From Silvimonas soli (GTDB lineage Bacteria > Pseudomonadota > Gammaproteobacteria > Burkholderiales > Chitinibacteraceae), in contig NZ_CP106736.1 of assembly GCF_030035605.1 (NCBI RefSeq), positions 3,903,001-3,967,000 of the forward strand: a stretch of DNA of 64,000 bases, written 5' to 3'. Positions within the stretch are counted from its first letter, which is position 1. Each line of letters opens with the position of its first letter. Made by a program: the position numbers and the translations under genes. The notes below the pieces were generated by a model. It saw nothing but the letters and a program-made list of their open reading frames with translations, was not told the DNA's origin and ran no database searches. Below are positions 34,870 to 43,345 of this stretch, one piece after another.

Positions 34870-35802
34870 CTAAATCCACTCTGGCTCCAGCGTAAACCGT
34901 ACCGACAAAATCTCCCCCGGCGCCAGCCACGCGCCACCCACCAAGCCGGGATGAGTGTCAGCCAGGTTCAGCCAATCGGTGCAGTTGCTCACCGGCTCCA
35001 TGCAAAAGTGATCCAGCCCTGGCGGCACATACAGCACAAAGTAATCCAGCGGCGCGTCCGCGCGCAGGGTCAGGCGCGAGGCCGATTGCGGCCATGTAAT
35101 TCGGGCCTGATGACTCCAGCCGGTGAAGTTGTTATCCAGTACCAGATCAGCCAGCACGCGCCCGGCGCGCATTTGCGCCAGTAAATCGGGCTTCACCAGC
35201 GCGGTGGGCATGACTTCTTCATCCGCCGCCCACATCGCTTCTACGTCGGTCTGGATTTGCGTATCGGCCTGGCGCAGAAAATAGGGATGATGCCCCAGGC
35301 CCGCTGGCATGGGCACGTTGTCGGTGTTTTTCAGAGTCATGCGCACGGTGAGACGCTCCGCCGTGAGTTCAATCCGCTGGCTGGCAAAGAACGCCCACGG
35401 CCAGGCGCCGGGCTCGTGTTCCAGGGTGAGCGTTGCCGCATCACTGGAAAGCGCAGCAACTTGCCACGGTCGTTGCCAGCCGTAGCCATGCAAGGTGTGG
35501 GGTGAGCCTGCGACATTGGCGGGCATGTTCACCACGCGCTGACCACCGGGCGCGACGCCGTTGCGGATGCGGTTACAAAACGGCAGCAGCGGAAAACTGG
35601 CCATTTCCAATGGATTACCGTCGGCCAGGCTTTGCGCCGTGCCGGGCCTGAGCCAATCGTGTTCGCGCTGATCTTTAGTGCTGAAGTAACGAAAAATGCT
35701 GCCGCCAATGTCCGGGGCCAGCAATAAGGTGTGTTCGCCGCGGGTCAAGCGCAACAGCGCGGATGGGGCGAGCGTAGTGCCGGGCAGGGCAGAGAGCGAC
35801 AT
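34870..35802 (-). CDS. Aldose 1-epimerase family protein
   Basis: 310 residues from the ATG at 35802 (a GTG four codons earlier is possible). The family pattern is visible: F-P-L-L-P-F-C-N-R-I-R-N-G near residue 80, the catalytic histidine in G-L-G-H-H-P-Y-F near 172, and the catalytic glutamate in F-C-M-E-P-V-S-N. The enzyme interconverts sugar anomers in the cytoplasm. It is divergent from a LacI gene and the furanose-type transporter that follows, so it probably prepares the imported sugar. Confidence 0.85.
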   Translation of the reverse strand: MSLSALPGTTLAPSALLRLTRGEHTLLLAPDIGGSIFRYFSTKDQREHDWLRPGTAQSLADGNPLEMASFPLLPFCNRIRNGVAPGGQRVVNMPANVAGSPHTLHGYGWQRPWQVAALSSDAATLTLEHEPGAWPWAFFASQRIELTAERLTVRMTLKNTDNVPMPAGLGHHPYFLRQADTQIQTDVEAMWAADEEVMPTALVKPDLLAQMRAGRVLADLVLDNNFTGWSHQARITWPQSASRLTLRADAPLDYFVLYVPPGLDHFCMEPVSNCTDWLNLADTHPGLVGGAWLAPGEILSVRFTLEPEWI

Positions 35803-35872
35803 GGCAGAGTCCACACGACGGTTAAGGGGCCGTTCCTGGCTTTTTTTGCGATTCTATCAATATTTTCCATAA

Positions 35873-35890
35873 ATTATTACTAATAATAAT
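35873..35890. promoter_or_regulatory. Candidate operator between the epimerase and LacI genes
   Basis: ATTATTA-CTAA-TAATAAT has perfect seven-base arms. It lies in the divergent region and is similar in composition to the palindrome at 37090-37112. Confidence 0.45.
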
Positions 35891-36008
35891 GGCTAATTAT
35901 GGGGCGCCTATCAGCGATAAAGCGGAAAAAATCAAACTGATCGCATATCATTGCGTGTGAAAACGCCTGCTGGTGCTGTCGCCAGTAGCTCATATCCAGG
36001 ATCGCTTG

Positions 36009-37094
36009 ATGGCCAGCCCAACCCGCAAGACCAAAAAACTGCCGCAACGGCGCCCGACCATGACCGACATCGCCAAGCAGGCCGGGGTGTCGCAATCCAC
36101 GGTTTCGCTGGTGCTGAACAACAATGTGGGCAGCGCCAAACTGTCGGAAAAAACCCGGGCCACGGTGCTGCGTATTGCCAGCGAACTGGGCTACCGGCTG
36201 ACTCACCGCACTAGTGCGGCGCCACAGCGCGGCCGCAATATCATTGGTTATATCGTGGATTCGATTTCCACCAGTCCGCATCCGGTAGTGAGCGTGGATG
36301 GCGCACGCGACGCGGCGTGGGAGCACGATTGTGTTTTGTCGGTGTTCGCCACGCGCGGCGACCCGGAGGTGGAAGAGGCGGTGCTCAATGCCTTGCTCGC
36401 CAACCCTTCGCTGGTGGGCGTGGTGTATTCCACCATCTTTACCCGCAAGGTCAATGTGCCCGAGGCTTTGCACCGCGTACCCACGGTGTTGCTGAACTGC
36501 TACACCGATGAGCGCAACTTCTCGCATGTGGAGCCGGGTGAGGTTGGCGGCGGCCATACCGCGACTGAATATCTGATCAACGCGGGCCACACCCGCATCG
36601 GTTTTATCAACGGCGAACCGTGGATGGACGCGGCCAAAGACCGCTTCAAAGGTTACCGCCAGGCCCTGGCGACTGCCGATCTCCCGTTCGATCCCAAGCT
36701 GGTGCGCGATGGTGACTGGATGTCTGGTACCGGCTTTGAACAGACCTTGTCTTTGATGGCCGAGCCACGTCCGCCGACCGCCATTTTTTGCGCCAATGAC
36801 CTGATGGCGCTGGGCGCGCTGGAGGGTTTGAAACAGCTGGGTCTGAAGGCGCCAGACGATGTGGCGATCATGGGTTATGACGATCAGGAAATCGCCCGGC
36901 ATACGCATCCACCGCTGACCACGGTGCTGCTGCCTAACTATGAAATGGGCCGTTGGGCCATTGATACGCTCATTGCCGAAGCCGCTGCGCCCTTCGAAAC
37001 CACGGGTCAAAATGGCCAGCGCAAGCGTCATATCAAGATGGAATGCCCGCTAGTGGTGCGTGATTCAGTGGAGTGCTCGCAATCTGATCAATAA
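36009..37094 (+). CDS. LacI-family regulator of the furanose transporter
   Basis: 361 residues from the ATG at 36009 with AGGA seven bases upstream. A basic N-terminal tail precedes the helix-turn-helix (M-T-D-I-A-K-Q-A-G-V-S-Q-S-T-V-S-L-V-L-N) and hinge (A-S-E-L-G-Y-R-L). The effector domain has G-Y-I-V-D-S-I, G-H-T-R-I-G-F-I-N-G-E and P-P-T-A-I-F-C-A-N-D-L-M-A-L-G-A-L-E. Its stop codon overlaps the palindrome that covers the promoter of the next operon, so it most likely represses that operon and perhaps itself. Confidence 0.9.
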   Translation: MASPTRKTKKLPQRRPTMTDIAKQAGVSQSTVSLVLNNNVGSAKLSEKTRATVLRIASELGYRLTHRTSAAPQRGRNIIGYIVDSISTSPHPVVSVDGARDAAWEHDCVLSVFATRGDPEVEEAVLNALLANPSLVGVVYSTIFTRKVNVPEALHRVPTVLLNCYTDERNFSHVEPGEVGGGHTATEYLINAGHTRIGFINGEPWMDAAKDRFKGYRQALATADLPFDPKLVRDGDWMSGTGFEQTLSLMAEPRPPTAIFCANDLMALGALEGLKQLGLKAPDDVAIMGYDDQEIARHTHPPLTTVLLPNYEMGRWAIDTLIAEAAAPFETTGQNGQRKRHIKMECPLVVRDSVECSQSDQ

Positions 37095-37112
37095 TATTTG
37101 ACAAATATTATT
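37090..37112. promoter_or_regulatory. Perfect 23-base operator of the furanose transport operon
   Basis: AATAATATTTG-A-CAAATATTATT has perfect 11-base arms around one base. It overlaps the LacI stop codon and the -35 box of the promoter at 37098-37126. The obvious reader is the LacI protein encoded next to it. Confidence 0.75.
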
Positions 37113-37126
37113 AATGAATCAAGAAT
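37098..37126 (+). promoter_or_regulatory. Promoter of the furanose transport operon
   Basis: TTGACA (37098-37103, full consensus) and AAGAAT (37121-37126) are 17 bases apart. The -35 box lies within the palindrome, so repressor and RNA polymerase would compete. The leader is about 55 bases. Confidence 0.65.
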
Positions 37127-37189
37127 CCTCTTCGTAGTCTCAAAACAAGAAGTACATTTTGCGAATGACGTTCCCCGAGGAGGTTCATG

Positions 37190-38164
37190 ATGCGAGTACG
37201 ATCTGCAGGCCTGGCTGTCTTGATTGCCAGCTTTGCCTTGGCCACTGCGACTGCAATGGCTGACGGCGTGCCTAAACTACCCAAGAAAGCCAGCTACAAA
37301 GTCGGCTTTGCCCAAACCGAAAGTAATAATCCTTGGCGTATCGCCGAAACCCAAAGTTTGAAAGACATTGCCGGCAAGTGTGGCTGGACGCTGGTGTACA
37401 CCGATGCCGCCAGTTCTGCTTCCAAGCAAGTGGCTGACGTGCAAAGCATGATCGCGCAAAAAGTTGATCTGATCATCCTGGCTCCGCGCGAAGAAAAGCC
37501 GCTGGTACCGGCAGTCATGGCCGCCAAGAAAGCCGGTATTCCGGTGATCGCCATTGACCGCGATCTGGATCAAAGCGTGGCCAAGCCGGGCCGTGACTAC
37601 GTTACCTTTATTGGTTCTGACTTTATCGATCAAGGCCACCGCGCTGCGCAATGGCTGATCAAGGCTACTGGCGGCAAGGGCAAGATCATTGAACTGGAAG
37701 GCACCACCGGTTCATCGCCTGCAAACAACCGTAAAAAGGGTTTTGACGACACGGTGAAAAAACAGGCCGGCATGCAGATCATCGCTTCGCAAGATGGTGA
37801 CTTTGCGCGCGATAAAGGTCGTCAGGTCATGGAGTCGCTGCTGCAAGCGCATCCGGATGTGACCGCTGTGTACGCGCACAACGATGAAATGGCGATGGGT
37901 GCCATTGCTGCGCTGGAAGCCGCTGGCAAAAAGCCGGGTAAAGATGTGATTGTGGTGTCGATTGATGGCACCAAAGACGCACTGCAAGCCATTATCGACG
38001 GCAAGCTGGGCGCCACCGTGCAATCGAGCCCATTCTTCGGCCCGATCTCCTGCAAAACCGCGCAAGAGTACGCCGATGGCAAGAAGATTCCGCCTTGGGT
38101 CAAGGTGTCGGACATGTTCTTTGACAAGAGCAATGCCAAAGAAAATCTGGCTAACGGGTTCTGA
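37190..38164 (+). CDS. ytfQ: Furanose-type sugar-binding protein, YtfQ-like
   Basis: 324 residues. Two ATGs occur at 37187 and 37190; the second has better spacing (six bases) from GAGGAGG. The signal peptide ends in AMA. The mature part follows E. coli YtfQ closely in layout (F-A-Q-T-E-S-N-N-P-W-R, A-Q-K-V-D-L-I-I-L-A-P, D-R-D-L-D, E-L-E-G-T-T-G-S-S-P-A-N-N-R-K-K-G-F, Y-A-H-N-D-E-M-A-M-G). YtfQ binds galactofuranose. The three genes after it match YtfR, YtfT and YjfF. The exact sugar here is inferred. Confidence 0.82.
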   Translation: MRVRSAGLAVLIASFALATATAMADGVPKLPKKASYKVGFAQTESNNPWRIAETQSLKDIAGKCGWTLVYTDAASSASKQVADVQSMIAQKVDLIILAPREEKPLVPAVMAAKKAGIPVIAIDRDLDQSVAKPGRDYVTFIGSDFIDQGHRAAQWLIKATGGKGKIIELEGTTGSSPANNRKKGFDDTVKKQAGMQIIASQDGDFARDKGRQVMESLLQAHPDVTAVYAHNDEMAMGAIAALEAAGKKPGKDVIVVSIDGTKDALQAIIDGKLGATVQSSPFFGPISCKTAQEYADGKKIPPWVKVSDMFFDKSNAKENLANGF

Positions 38165-38571
38165 TCTGACTGGTTGATTTTACCTGGCTGGCTCGTTCGG
38201 CAGCCGGGTTCTCATCCCAGGCGTTTTGTGATCCACACTGCAAAAAAAGTTTGTTCAAACTGCTCAGGGAAAAATACGAGAAGAATTCCGCCGGTGCCAT
38301 TACGGCGCTGGTCTGTTACGCAAGCTGCGGCTTGCCGATGTTTGCTTCGGACAGAATTGGCGGTGCCGCGCGACTTCGCTGGTTCTGTCTTCCTCTCTCA
38401 GGCCGGCTTGCCGGCCATTTTTTTGCGCAGCAGTTGTTTTTCAGTGTTTTTTTCCATAAAAACCAGAAATATTTTCCATGAGATGCATGCTGTAAAGCTG
38501 CGGCTCAACGCGGCGGCGGTTCTGCGTGCCCCAGTGCAGATTGCCACCATGCTGGAGGAAACAGATACACC
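38165..38571 (+). other. Intra-operon gap with a terminator
   Basis: 407 bases between the binding-protein and ATPase genes. It holds the terminator at 38401-38424 and further short inverted repeats. No reading frame with a ribosome site is seen. It probably lowers expression of the membrane components relative to the binding protein. Confidence 0.5.
38401..38424 (+). terminator. Intra-operon (attenuating) terminator
   Basis: GGCCGG-CTTG-CCGGCC followed by ATTTTTTTG. It is a compact, GC-rich hairpin between ytfQ-like and ytfR-like genes. Confidence 0.75.
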
Positions 38572-40122
38572 ATGACTCAACCTGCTAACACTCCCTTGCT
38601 GCAGATGAGCCAGATCAGCAAGGCGTTTTCCGGCGTGTCTGCGCTCAAAGACGCTCGCCTGAGTATTGCGACTGGCGAAGTCCACGCCTTGATCGGGCAG
38701 AACGGTGCGGGTAAATCCACGCTGATCAAGATTCTCACTGGCGCGTACAAGCGTGACAGCGGCGAAATCCTGTTTGCCGGTCGGCCCGTCAATTTCACTA
38801 CACCGCTGCAGGCGCAACGCGGCGGCATCAGCACCATTTATCAAGAACTCAATCTGATTCCGCTGCGTTCTGTGGCAGAGAACATCTTTCTTGGGCGCGA
38901 ACCACGTCGCTTTGGCCTGATCGACTGGCCGCGCATTCATGCTGACAGCGAGGCGTTGCTGGAAAAACTCGGCATCGGGGCTGACGTGCGTTTGCCGCTG
39001 AATCAGTGCAATACCGCTACGCAACAGATGGTGGCCATCGCCCGCGCCGTATCGCTGCAAGCCAGATTGGTGATCATGGATGAGCCGACTTCATCGCTGG
39101 ATGAGCAAGAAGTCGAAACGTTATTCCGGGTGATACGCCAATTGAAAGCGGATGGTGTGTCGGTGATTTTTGTCAGCCACCGGCTGGATGAACTCTATGC
39201 CGTGTGTGATCGCGTCACGGTGATGCGTGATGGTCAAACCGTGGCCGAAAGCAGCATGCAGGATATGAACAAACTGCAACTGGTGACCACCATGCTGGGC
39301 CGCGAGTTGGCCAGCACCGTGGCGCGCGCCGCCAGCGAAGAAGTCGCGCAGGACGAAACCCGGCAGGCCACGGTGCAGATTTCGGCACTCAAAAGCGGCG
39401 TACGGGTGAACGATGCGTCGCTGGCGGTGTATCCGGGTGAGATCGTCGGTCTGGCCGGTTTGTTGGGGTCGGGCCGTACCGAACTGGCGCGCTGTGTCTT
39501 TGGGGCCGACCGCGTGGGCAAAGGTGAAATTCATCTCAAAGGCCAGAACGTGAAATGGCAATCCCCGGCCGATGCCATTGCGCACGGCGTGGCGTATCTG
39601 TCTGAAGATCGCAAAATCGAAGGCATCATTCCCGAGATGTCGGTGGAAGAAAACCTCACGCTGGTGTTGCTGCCACGGCTGGTCAAACTGGGTGTGGTCG
39701 ATCGCAAGGCGCAGCAGCAGATCGTGCAGAAATTCATTGAGCGTTTGCAAATCAAAACCTCCGGTCCCAAACAGAAAATCCGCGAGCTTTCTGGCGGCAA
39801 CCAGCAAAAAGTGCTGCTGGCGCGCTGGCTGTGCGCAAAGATTGATTTGCTGATGCTGGACGAACCTACACGCGGCATCGATGTGGGCGCCAAGGCCGAA
39901 ATTCTCACGCTGATTCGCGAACTGGCTGACGACGGCCTGGCCGTGCTGATGATCGCCTCCGAACTTGAAGAACTCACCGCCTACGCCCAGCGGGTAGTGG
40001 TGCTGCGCGACGGTTATACCGTGCGCGAACTCACTGGCGGGCAGATCAGCGAAAACAACATCATGGCGGCCATGGCGAATGCCGCGCTCAAAGAGACTGC
40101 CTTGCCGGAGGAATCCGTATGA
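38572..40122 (+). CDS. ytfR: Sugar ABC transporter ATPase with tandem domains, YtfR-like
   Basis: 516 residues with two ABC domains. The first has Walker A GQNGAGKST near 41-49, a degenerate signature (N-T-A-T-Q-Q-M-V-A-I-A-R-A) and Walker B V-I-M-D-E-P-T. The second has a degenerate Walker A (G-L-L-G-S-G-R-T-E), the signature LSGGNQQK, and M-L-D-E-P-T-R-G-I-D. This layout belongs to the RbsA/MglA group. The stretch around E-P-R-R-F-G-L-I and M-L-G-R-E-L agrees with YtfR. It overlaps the next gene by four bases. Confidence 0.88.
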   Translation: MTQPANTPLLQMSQISKAFSGVSALKDARLSIATGEVHALIGQNGAGKSTLIKILTGAYKRDSGEILFAGRPVNFTTPLQAQRGGISTIYQELNLIPLRSVAENIFLGREPRRFGLIDWPRIHADSEALLEKLGIGADVRLPLNQCNTATQQMVAIARAVSLQARLVIMDEPTSSLDEQEVETLFRVIRQLKADGVSVIFVSHRLDELYAVCDRVTVMRDGQTVAESSMQDMNKLQLVTTMLGRELASTVARAASEEVAQDETRQATVQISALKSGVRVNDASLAVYPGEIVGLAGLLGSGRTELARCVFGADRVGKGEIHLKGQNVKWQSPADAIAHGVAYLSEDRKIEGIIPEMSVEENLTLVLLPRLVKLGVVDRKAQQQIVQKFIERLQIKTSGPKQKIRELSGGNQQKVLLARWLCAKIDLLMLDEPTRGIDVGAKAEILTLIRELADDGLAVLMIASELEELTAYAQRVVVLRDGYTVRELTGGQISENNIMAAMANAALKETALPEESV

Positions 40123-41090
40123 CCGCGCTTGCTTTACGGCTGACGCAAAGTCGGCGCTATATCCCGTCTGGCGCCTTGCTGGGACTGGTGTTGTTGCTGG
40201 TTTTCAATGTGGCGTTTACGCAGAATTTTTTGTCAATCCAGACCTTCAATATCAACCTGACTCAGGTCTCGACCATCGTGATTGTGGCGGGGGGCATGAC
40301 CATGGTGATCGCCACCGGTGGCATTGATTTGTCGGTGGGCTCGTTGATGGCGATTTCTGGTGCGCTGGCGCCGCTGATTTTTGGCGCAAACAGCGGCCCG
40401 TTCGCCAATCCGGTAGTGGGCATGATCGGCGCCATCATTCTGCCGATTCTGGCCGCTGCGCTGGGTGGTGTGCTGAACGGCACGCTGGTAACGCGCTTTC
40501 GCATTCAACCGATTGTGGCGACGCTGATCTTGTTCATCGCCGGGCGTGGCGTTGCCCAGGTGATGACTAACGGCAATCTGCAAACCTTCAACAATGAGGA
40601 GTTTCGCTGGCTGGGTCTGGGCAAGGTGCTGGGTTTACCGGTGCAGGTGTGGTTGATGCTGGTGACGGTTGCGGCGGCGGCATGGATTATGCGTTCCACC
40701 TTGTTCGGGCGTTACATTCTTGCCACGGGTGGCAATGAGCGCGCGGCGCGGCTGGCCGGCGTGCCGGTGGCGCGGATCAAACTGGCGGTGTACGTGATTT
40801 GCGGAGCGCTGTCTGGGCTGGCTGGACTACTGGTGATTGCCATCAATTCGTCCGCCGATGCCAATCTGATCGGCATGGGCATTGAACTGGATGCCATTGC
40901 CGCCGTTGCCGTGGGCGGCACCTTGCTCACCGGCGGCCGTGCACGCATTCTCGGCACGCTAATTGGGGCGTTGATTATTCAAATGGTGCGCTACACCTTG
41001 CTGGCTCACGGCGTGCCCGATGCCGCGGCGCTGGTGGTGAAAGCCGCCATTATTCTGGCTGCGGTTTACCTGCAAAAGCGGGAGAGTTAA
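40119..41090 (+). CDS. ytfT: Sugar ABC transporter permease, YtfT-like
   Basis: 323 residues with about nine or ten membrane segments. Conserved family motifs are T-M-V-I-A-T-G-G-I-D-L-S-V-G (early) and E-L-D-A-I-A-A-V-A-V-G-G-T-L-L-T-G-G-R (late), typical of RbsC-like permeases. Good ribosome site (GGAGG) and an ATGA overlap with the ATPase gene show coupled translation. It pairs with the next permease. Confidence 0.88.
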   Translation: MTALALRLTQSRRYIPSGALLGLVLLLVFNVAFTQNFLSIQTFNINLTQVSTIVIVAGGMTMVIATGGIDLSVGSLMAISGALAPLIFGANSGPFANPVVGMIGAIILPILAAALGGVLNGTLVTRFRIQPIVATLILFIAGRGVAQVMTNGNLQTFNNEEFRWLGLGKVLGLPVQVWLMLVTVAAAAWIMRSTLFGRYILATGGNERAARLAGVPVARIKLAVYVICGALSGLAGLLVIAINSSADANLIGMGIELDAIAAVAVGGTLLTGGRARILGTLIGALIIQMVRYTLLAHGVPDAAALVVKAAIILAAVYLQKRES

Positions 41091-41093
41091 GTG

Positions 41094-42128
41094 ATGTCCA
41101 AATCATTACATGCGGCGGCTGGCGCGGCGCTGACGCCGTTAACGGCAGCACCGGGCAACAACAAACTGCGGCGGCTGCATTTTCTGCGCACGCAAGGCGT
41201 GCTGGTGGCGCTGGTGTTGTTGCTGATCTTTGGCGCGCTGCGCTACGACAACTTTCTGGGCGCATATAACGTGCTCACCCTGCTGCGCTACAACGCCATG
41301 TTCGGGCTGATCGCCGTGGGTATGGCGTTTGTCATCATGACCGGCGGGATCGATTTATCTGTAGGCACCACGGCCGCGCTGGCCAGCGTGATCTCTGCCA
41401 CGCTTAGCCCGCACGGTATCTGGCTGGCGTTGGCGGGCGGCGTGGGAGCGGGGCTGGTGATCGGCGCGGTAAATGGCCTGGTGATCACCCGACTGCGCAT
41501 TCTGCCTTTCATTGTCACGCTGTGTACCTTCCTGGCGGCGCATGGGCTGGCGTTATTGTTTGCCGGAAACCAATCCGTATCGGTGTCATGGGACAGCGGG
41601 TTTACCGATTTTGGCCAGGGCGATTTTCTGGGCTTGCCAATTCCGGCATGGATAGGCGCGGTGGCGTTCATTGCCGGTTCGGTGTTGCTCAATTTCTCTG
41701 GCTTTGGCCGCACTGTGTTGGCGATTGGTGGCAATGAAGAGGCCGCCCGCTTGATGGGCTTGCTGGTCGAACGTGTCAAATTCCTGGTTTATCTGTTGAG
41801 CGGTGCGCTGGCTGGTTTGGCGGGAGTGATCCTCGCTTCGCAGTTTGGTGCAGGCCAACCCAATGAAGGCAATGGCTGGGAGTTGTTTGCCATTGCCGCA
41901 GTGGTGGTGGGTGGCACGCGTTTAAGTGGAGGCGAAGGCTCGATTGGCGCGACTTTGTCGGGCGTGCTGCTGCTGGGGCTCATCTTCAACATTCTCAACT
42001 TCGAGAATGGCAAAGGCGTGATCAGTTTGTCGGCCTACTGGCAGTCGGTGATCCGGGGAGTGTTCTTGCTGATTGTAGTGATCCTGCAAGCGCGCCTTGC
42101 ACGCAAAGAGACCGATCTGCTGCATTGA
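41094..42128 (+). CDS. yjfF: Sugar ABC transporter permease, YjfF-like
   Basis: 344 residues from the ATG at 41094 (a GTG immediately before it is also in frame). GGAGAG lies seven or so bases upstream. Membrane segments and the motifs A-F-V-I-M-T-G-G-I-D-L-S-V-G and E-L-F-A-I-A-A-V-V-V-G-G-T-R-L-S-G-G-E-G match the second permease of the YtfQRT-YjfF transporter. It ends the operon; a strong terminator lies 30 bases later. Confidence 0.88.
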   Translation: MSKSLHAAAGAALTPLTAAPGNNKLRRLHFLRTQGVLVALVLLLIFGALRYDNFLGAYNVLTLLRYNAMFGLIAVGMAFVIMTGGIDLSVGTTAALASVISATLSPHGIWLALAGGVGAGLVIGAVNGLVITRLRILPFIVTLCTFLAAHGLALLFAGNQSVSVSWDSGFTDFGQGDFLGLPIPAWIGAVAFIAGSVLLNFSGFGRTVLAIGGNEEAARLMGLLVERVKFLVYLLSGALAGLAGVILASQFGAGQPNEGNGWELFAIAAVVVGGTRLSGGEGSIGATLSGVLLLGLIFNILNFENGKGVISLSAYWQSVIRGVFLLIVVILQARLARKETDLLH

Positions 42129-42156
42129 CGTCGCCGCACATTAGGTGATATTCGCC

Positions 42157-42194
42157 AAAAACAAAAGCCCGGTATTTGCCGGGCTTTTGTTTTG
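42157..42194. terminator. Terminator of the furanose transport operon
   Basis: ACAAAAGCCCGG (42161-42172) and CCGGGCTTTTGT (42179-42190) form a 12-base stem followed by TTTT. Confidence 0.92.
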
Positions 42195-42596
42195 CTGCTG
42201 CAACTGGCCAGCTTTATACCGTGCAAACAAACCGGGCGGATTCTTTCCCGGCATATCAGTTACCAGTGCGCGGGTGAACCGCATACAGTCCTGTCTTCAA
42301 ATTCCGCTTATACCGGCAAAAGCTGAGGTTCAGTATCTAACTTACTTATCGAAACAATCAGCCAGAAGCACATGCATGCACCGCTCTTGTTGCACTGCAT
42401 CCAGGTATTGTTTGCGTTCAGGCTGGATTGGGTGAGTTTTTTCTGAAATGCCGTTGGTCTGAAACGTTGCGATCGCTTCCAGTGTGCGTCTCATATTCTT
42501 ACTTTTAAGGAAAGTAAGCATTGATTTTAATGCGAGTGTCACATAGAGTAACTGTCAGGGAGCACAACCAGAATCATTGACATCGGGAGAGATGCA
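42195..42596. other. Gene-poor stretch before the PEP-CTERM gene
   Basis: About 400 bases. A minus-strand frame at 42342-42542 (66 codons) has no clear ribosome site and no recognised family; a shorter start at 42494 is no better. AAGTAAG-type AT-rich sequence near 42500-42560 may hold the promoter of the next gene. Nothing else is supported. Confidence 0.4.
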
Positions 42597-43253
42597 ATGG
42601 CTTTTTCAATACCAAGACTTTGCTGTGTTGCGGCCGCATTGTGGGCTTGCAGCGCGGCGGCGCAGGCCACTGTTTACCAGTTCGGCGACCTGCTCTCGGG
42701 TGGCGGACCGGCAACTGCCAATTTTGCTTCCCTCACCGTGACAGGAGAGGGGACTTCGGCGTTGCACTTCAGTTTGGCGCTGAACCCGGCCATGGCGAGC
42801 ATTTTTGGTTCCAACAGCTTCATTGGCTCAATGGCTGTGGATGTGAGCGGAATATTTGGCACGGTCGGCATAACTGGCATCACCGGTACCGGGGTTGGCT
42901 GGGTGCCCAAGGTTACCAAGGCCAATGGCGGCGGGCCCGGTGGTGTCTGGGATTTTCGCTTTGACTTTGGCCAAGGCAATGACCGGCTCAAAAGCGGTGA
43001 CACAATAAACTGGGTCGCCACATTTGGTAACGGCCATGTAGACCCGGTTCTGGCGGGAAAGGACTTTGCGTTACATCTACAAAACACCAGCTTCTGTAAT
43101 GATGACAGCGCATGGTATGTGCCCAGTTTGATACCAACACAGACGACGGTGCCAGCAGTGCCAGAGCCAGAAACTTACGCTTTGCTGGGCATGGGGCTGG
43201 TGGGTTTGGTGGTTGCACGCTCCAGACGGAGCAAGCCTGCTGCCAGTCAGTGA
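42597..43253 (+). CDS. PEP-CTERM sorted extracellular protein
   Basis: 218 residues with GGGAGA before the ATG. A signal peptide ends near residue 24 (A-Q-A). The C-terminus has VPEPETYALLGMGLVGLVV, a short hydrophobic span and a basic tail (A-R-S-R-R-S-K), the full PEP-CTERM sorting signal. The body has a FxxP-like beta-rich sequence with Gly-Ile-Thr-Gly repeats (V-G-I-T-G-I-T-G-T-G) and is similar in kind to FxDxA/PEP cohort proteins. It should be exported through an exosortase system encoded elsewhere. A terminator follows. Confidence 0.85.
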   Translation: MAFSIPRLCCVAAALWACSAAAQATVYQFGDLLSGGGPATANFASLTVTGEGTSALHFSLALNPAMASIFGSNSFIGSMAVDVSGIFGTVGITGITGTGVGWVPKVTKANGGGPGGVWDFRFDFGQGNDRLKSGDTINWVATFGNGHVDPVLAGKDFALHLQNTSFCNDDSAWYVPSLIPTQTTVPAVPEPETYALLGMGLVGLVVARSRRSKPAASQ

Positions 43254-43286
43254 TAGATGTATATGTCCCGGTAACGTGGGGCAAGC

Positions 43287-43315
43287 AAAAGGCCGATCAG
43301 AAGATCGGCCTTTTT
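43287..43315. terminator. Terminator between PEP-CTERM gene and the next minus-strand gene
   Basis: AAAAGGCCGATC-AGAA-GATCGGCCTTTTT is a perfect stem with A- and T-runs on both sides. Confidence 0.92.
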
Positions 43316-43345
43316 CATGTCTGCATCGCGGATCTCGGTTGTTTT

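Noticed and set aside
35880..37031. A 383-codon minus-strand frame opposite the LacI gene
   Set aside because: Shadow frame; the plus strand encodes a full helix-turn-helix and effector domain.
42342..42542. A 66-codon minus-strand frame
   Set aside because: No good ribosome site, no homology that I can recall, and composition close to random; kept only as a note on the gap.
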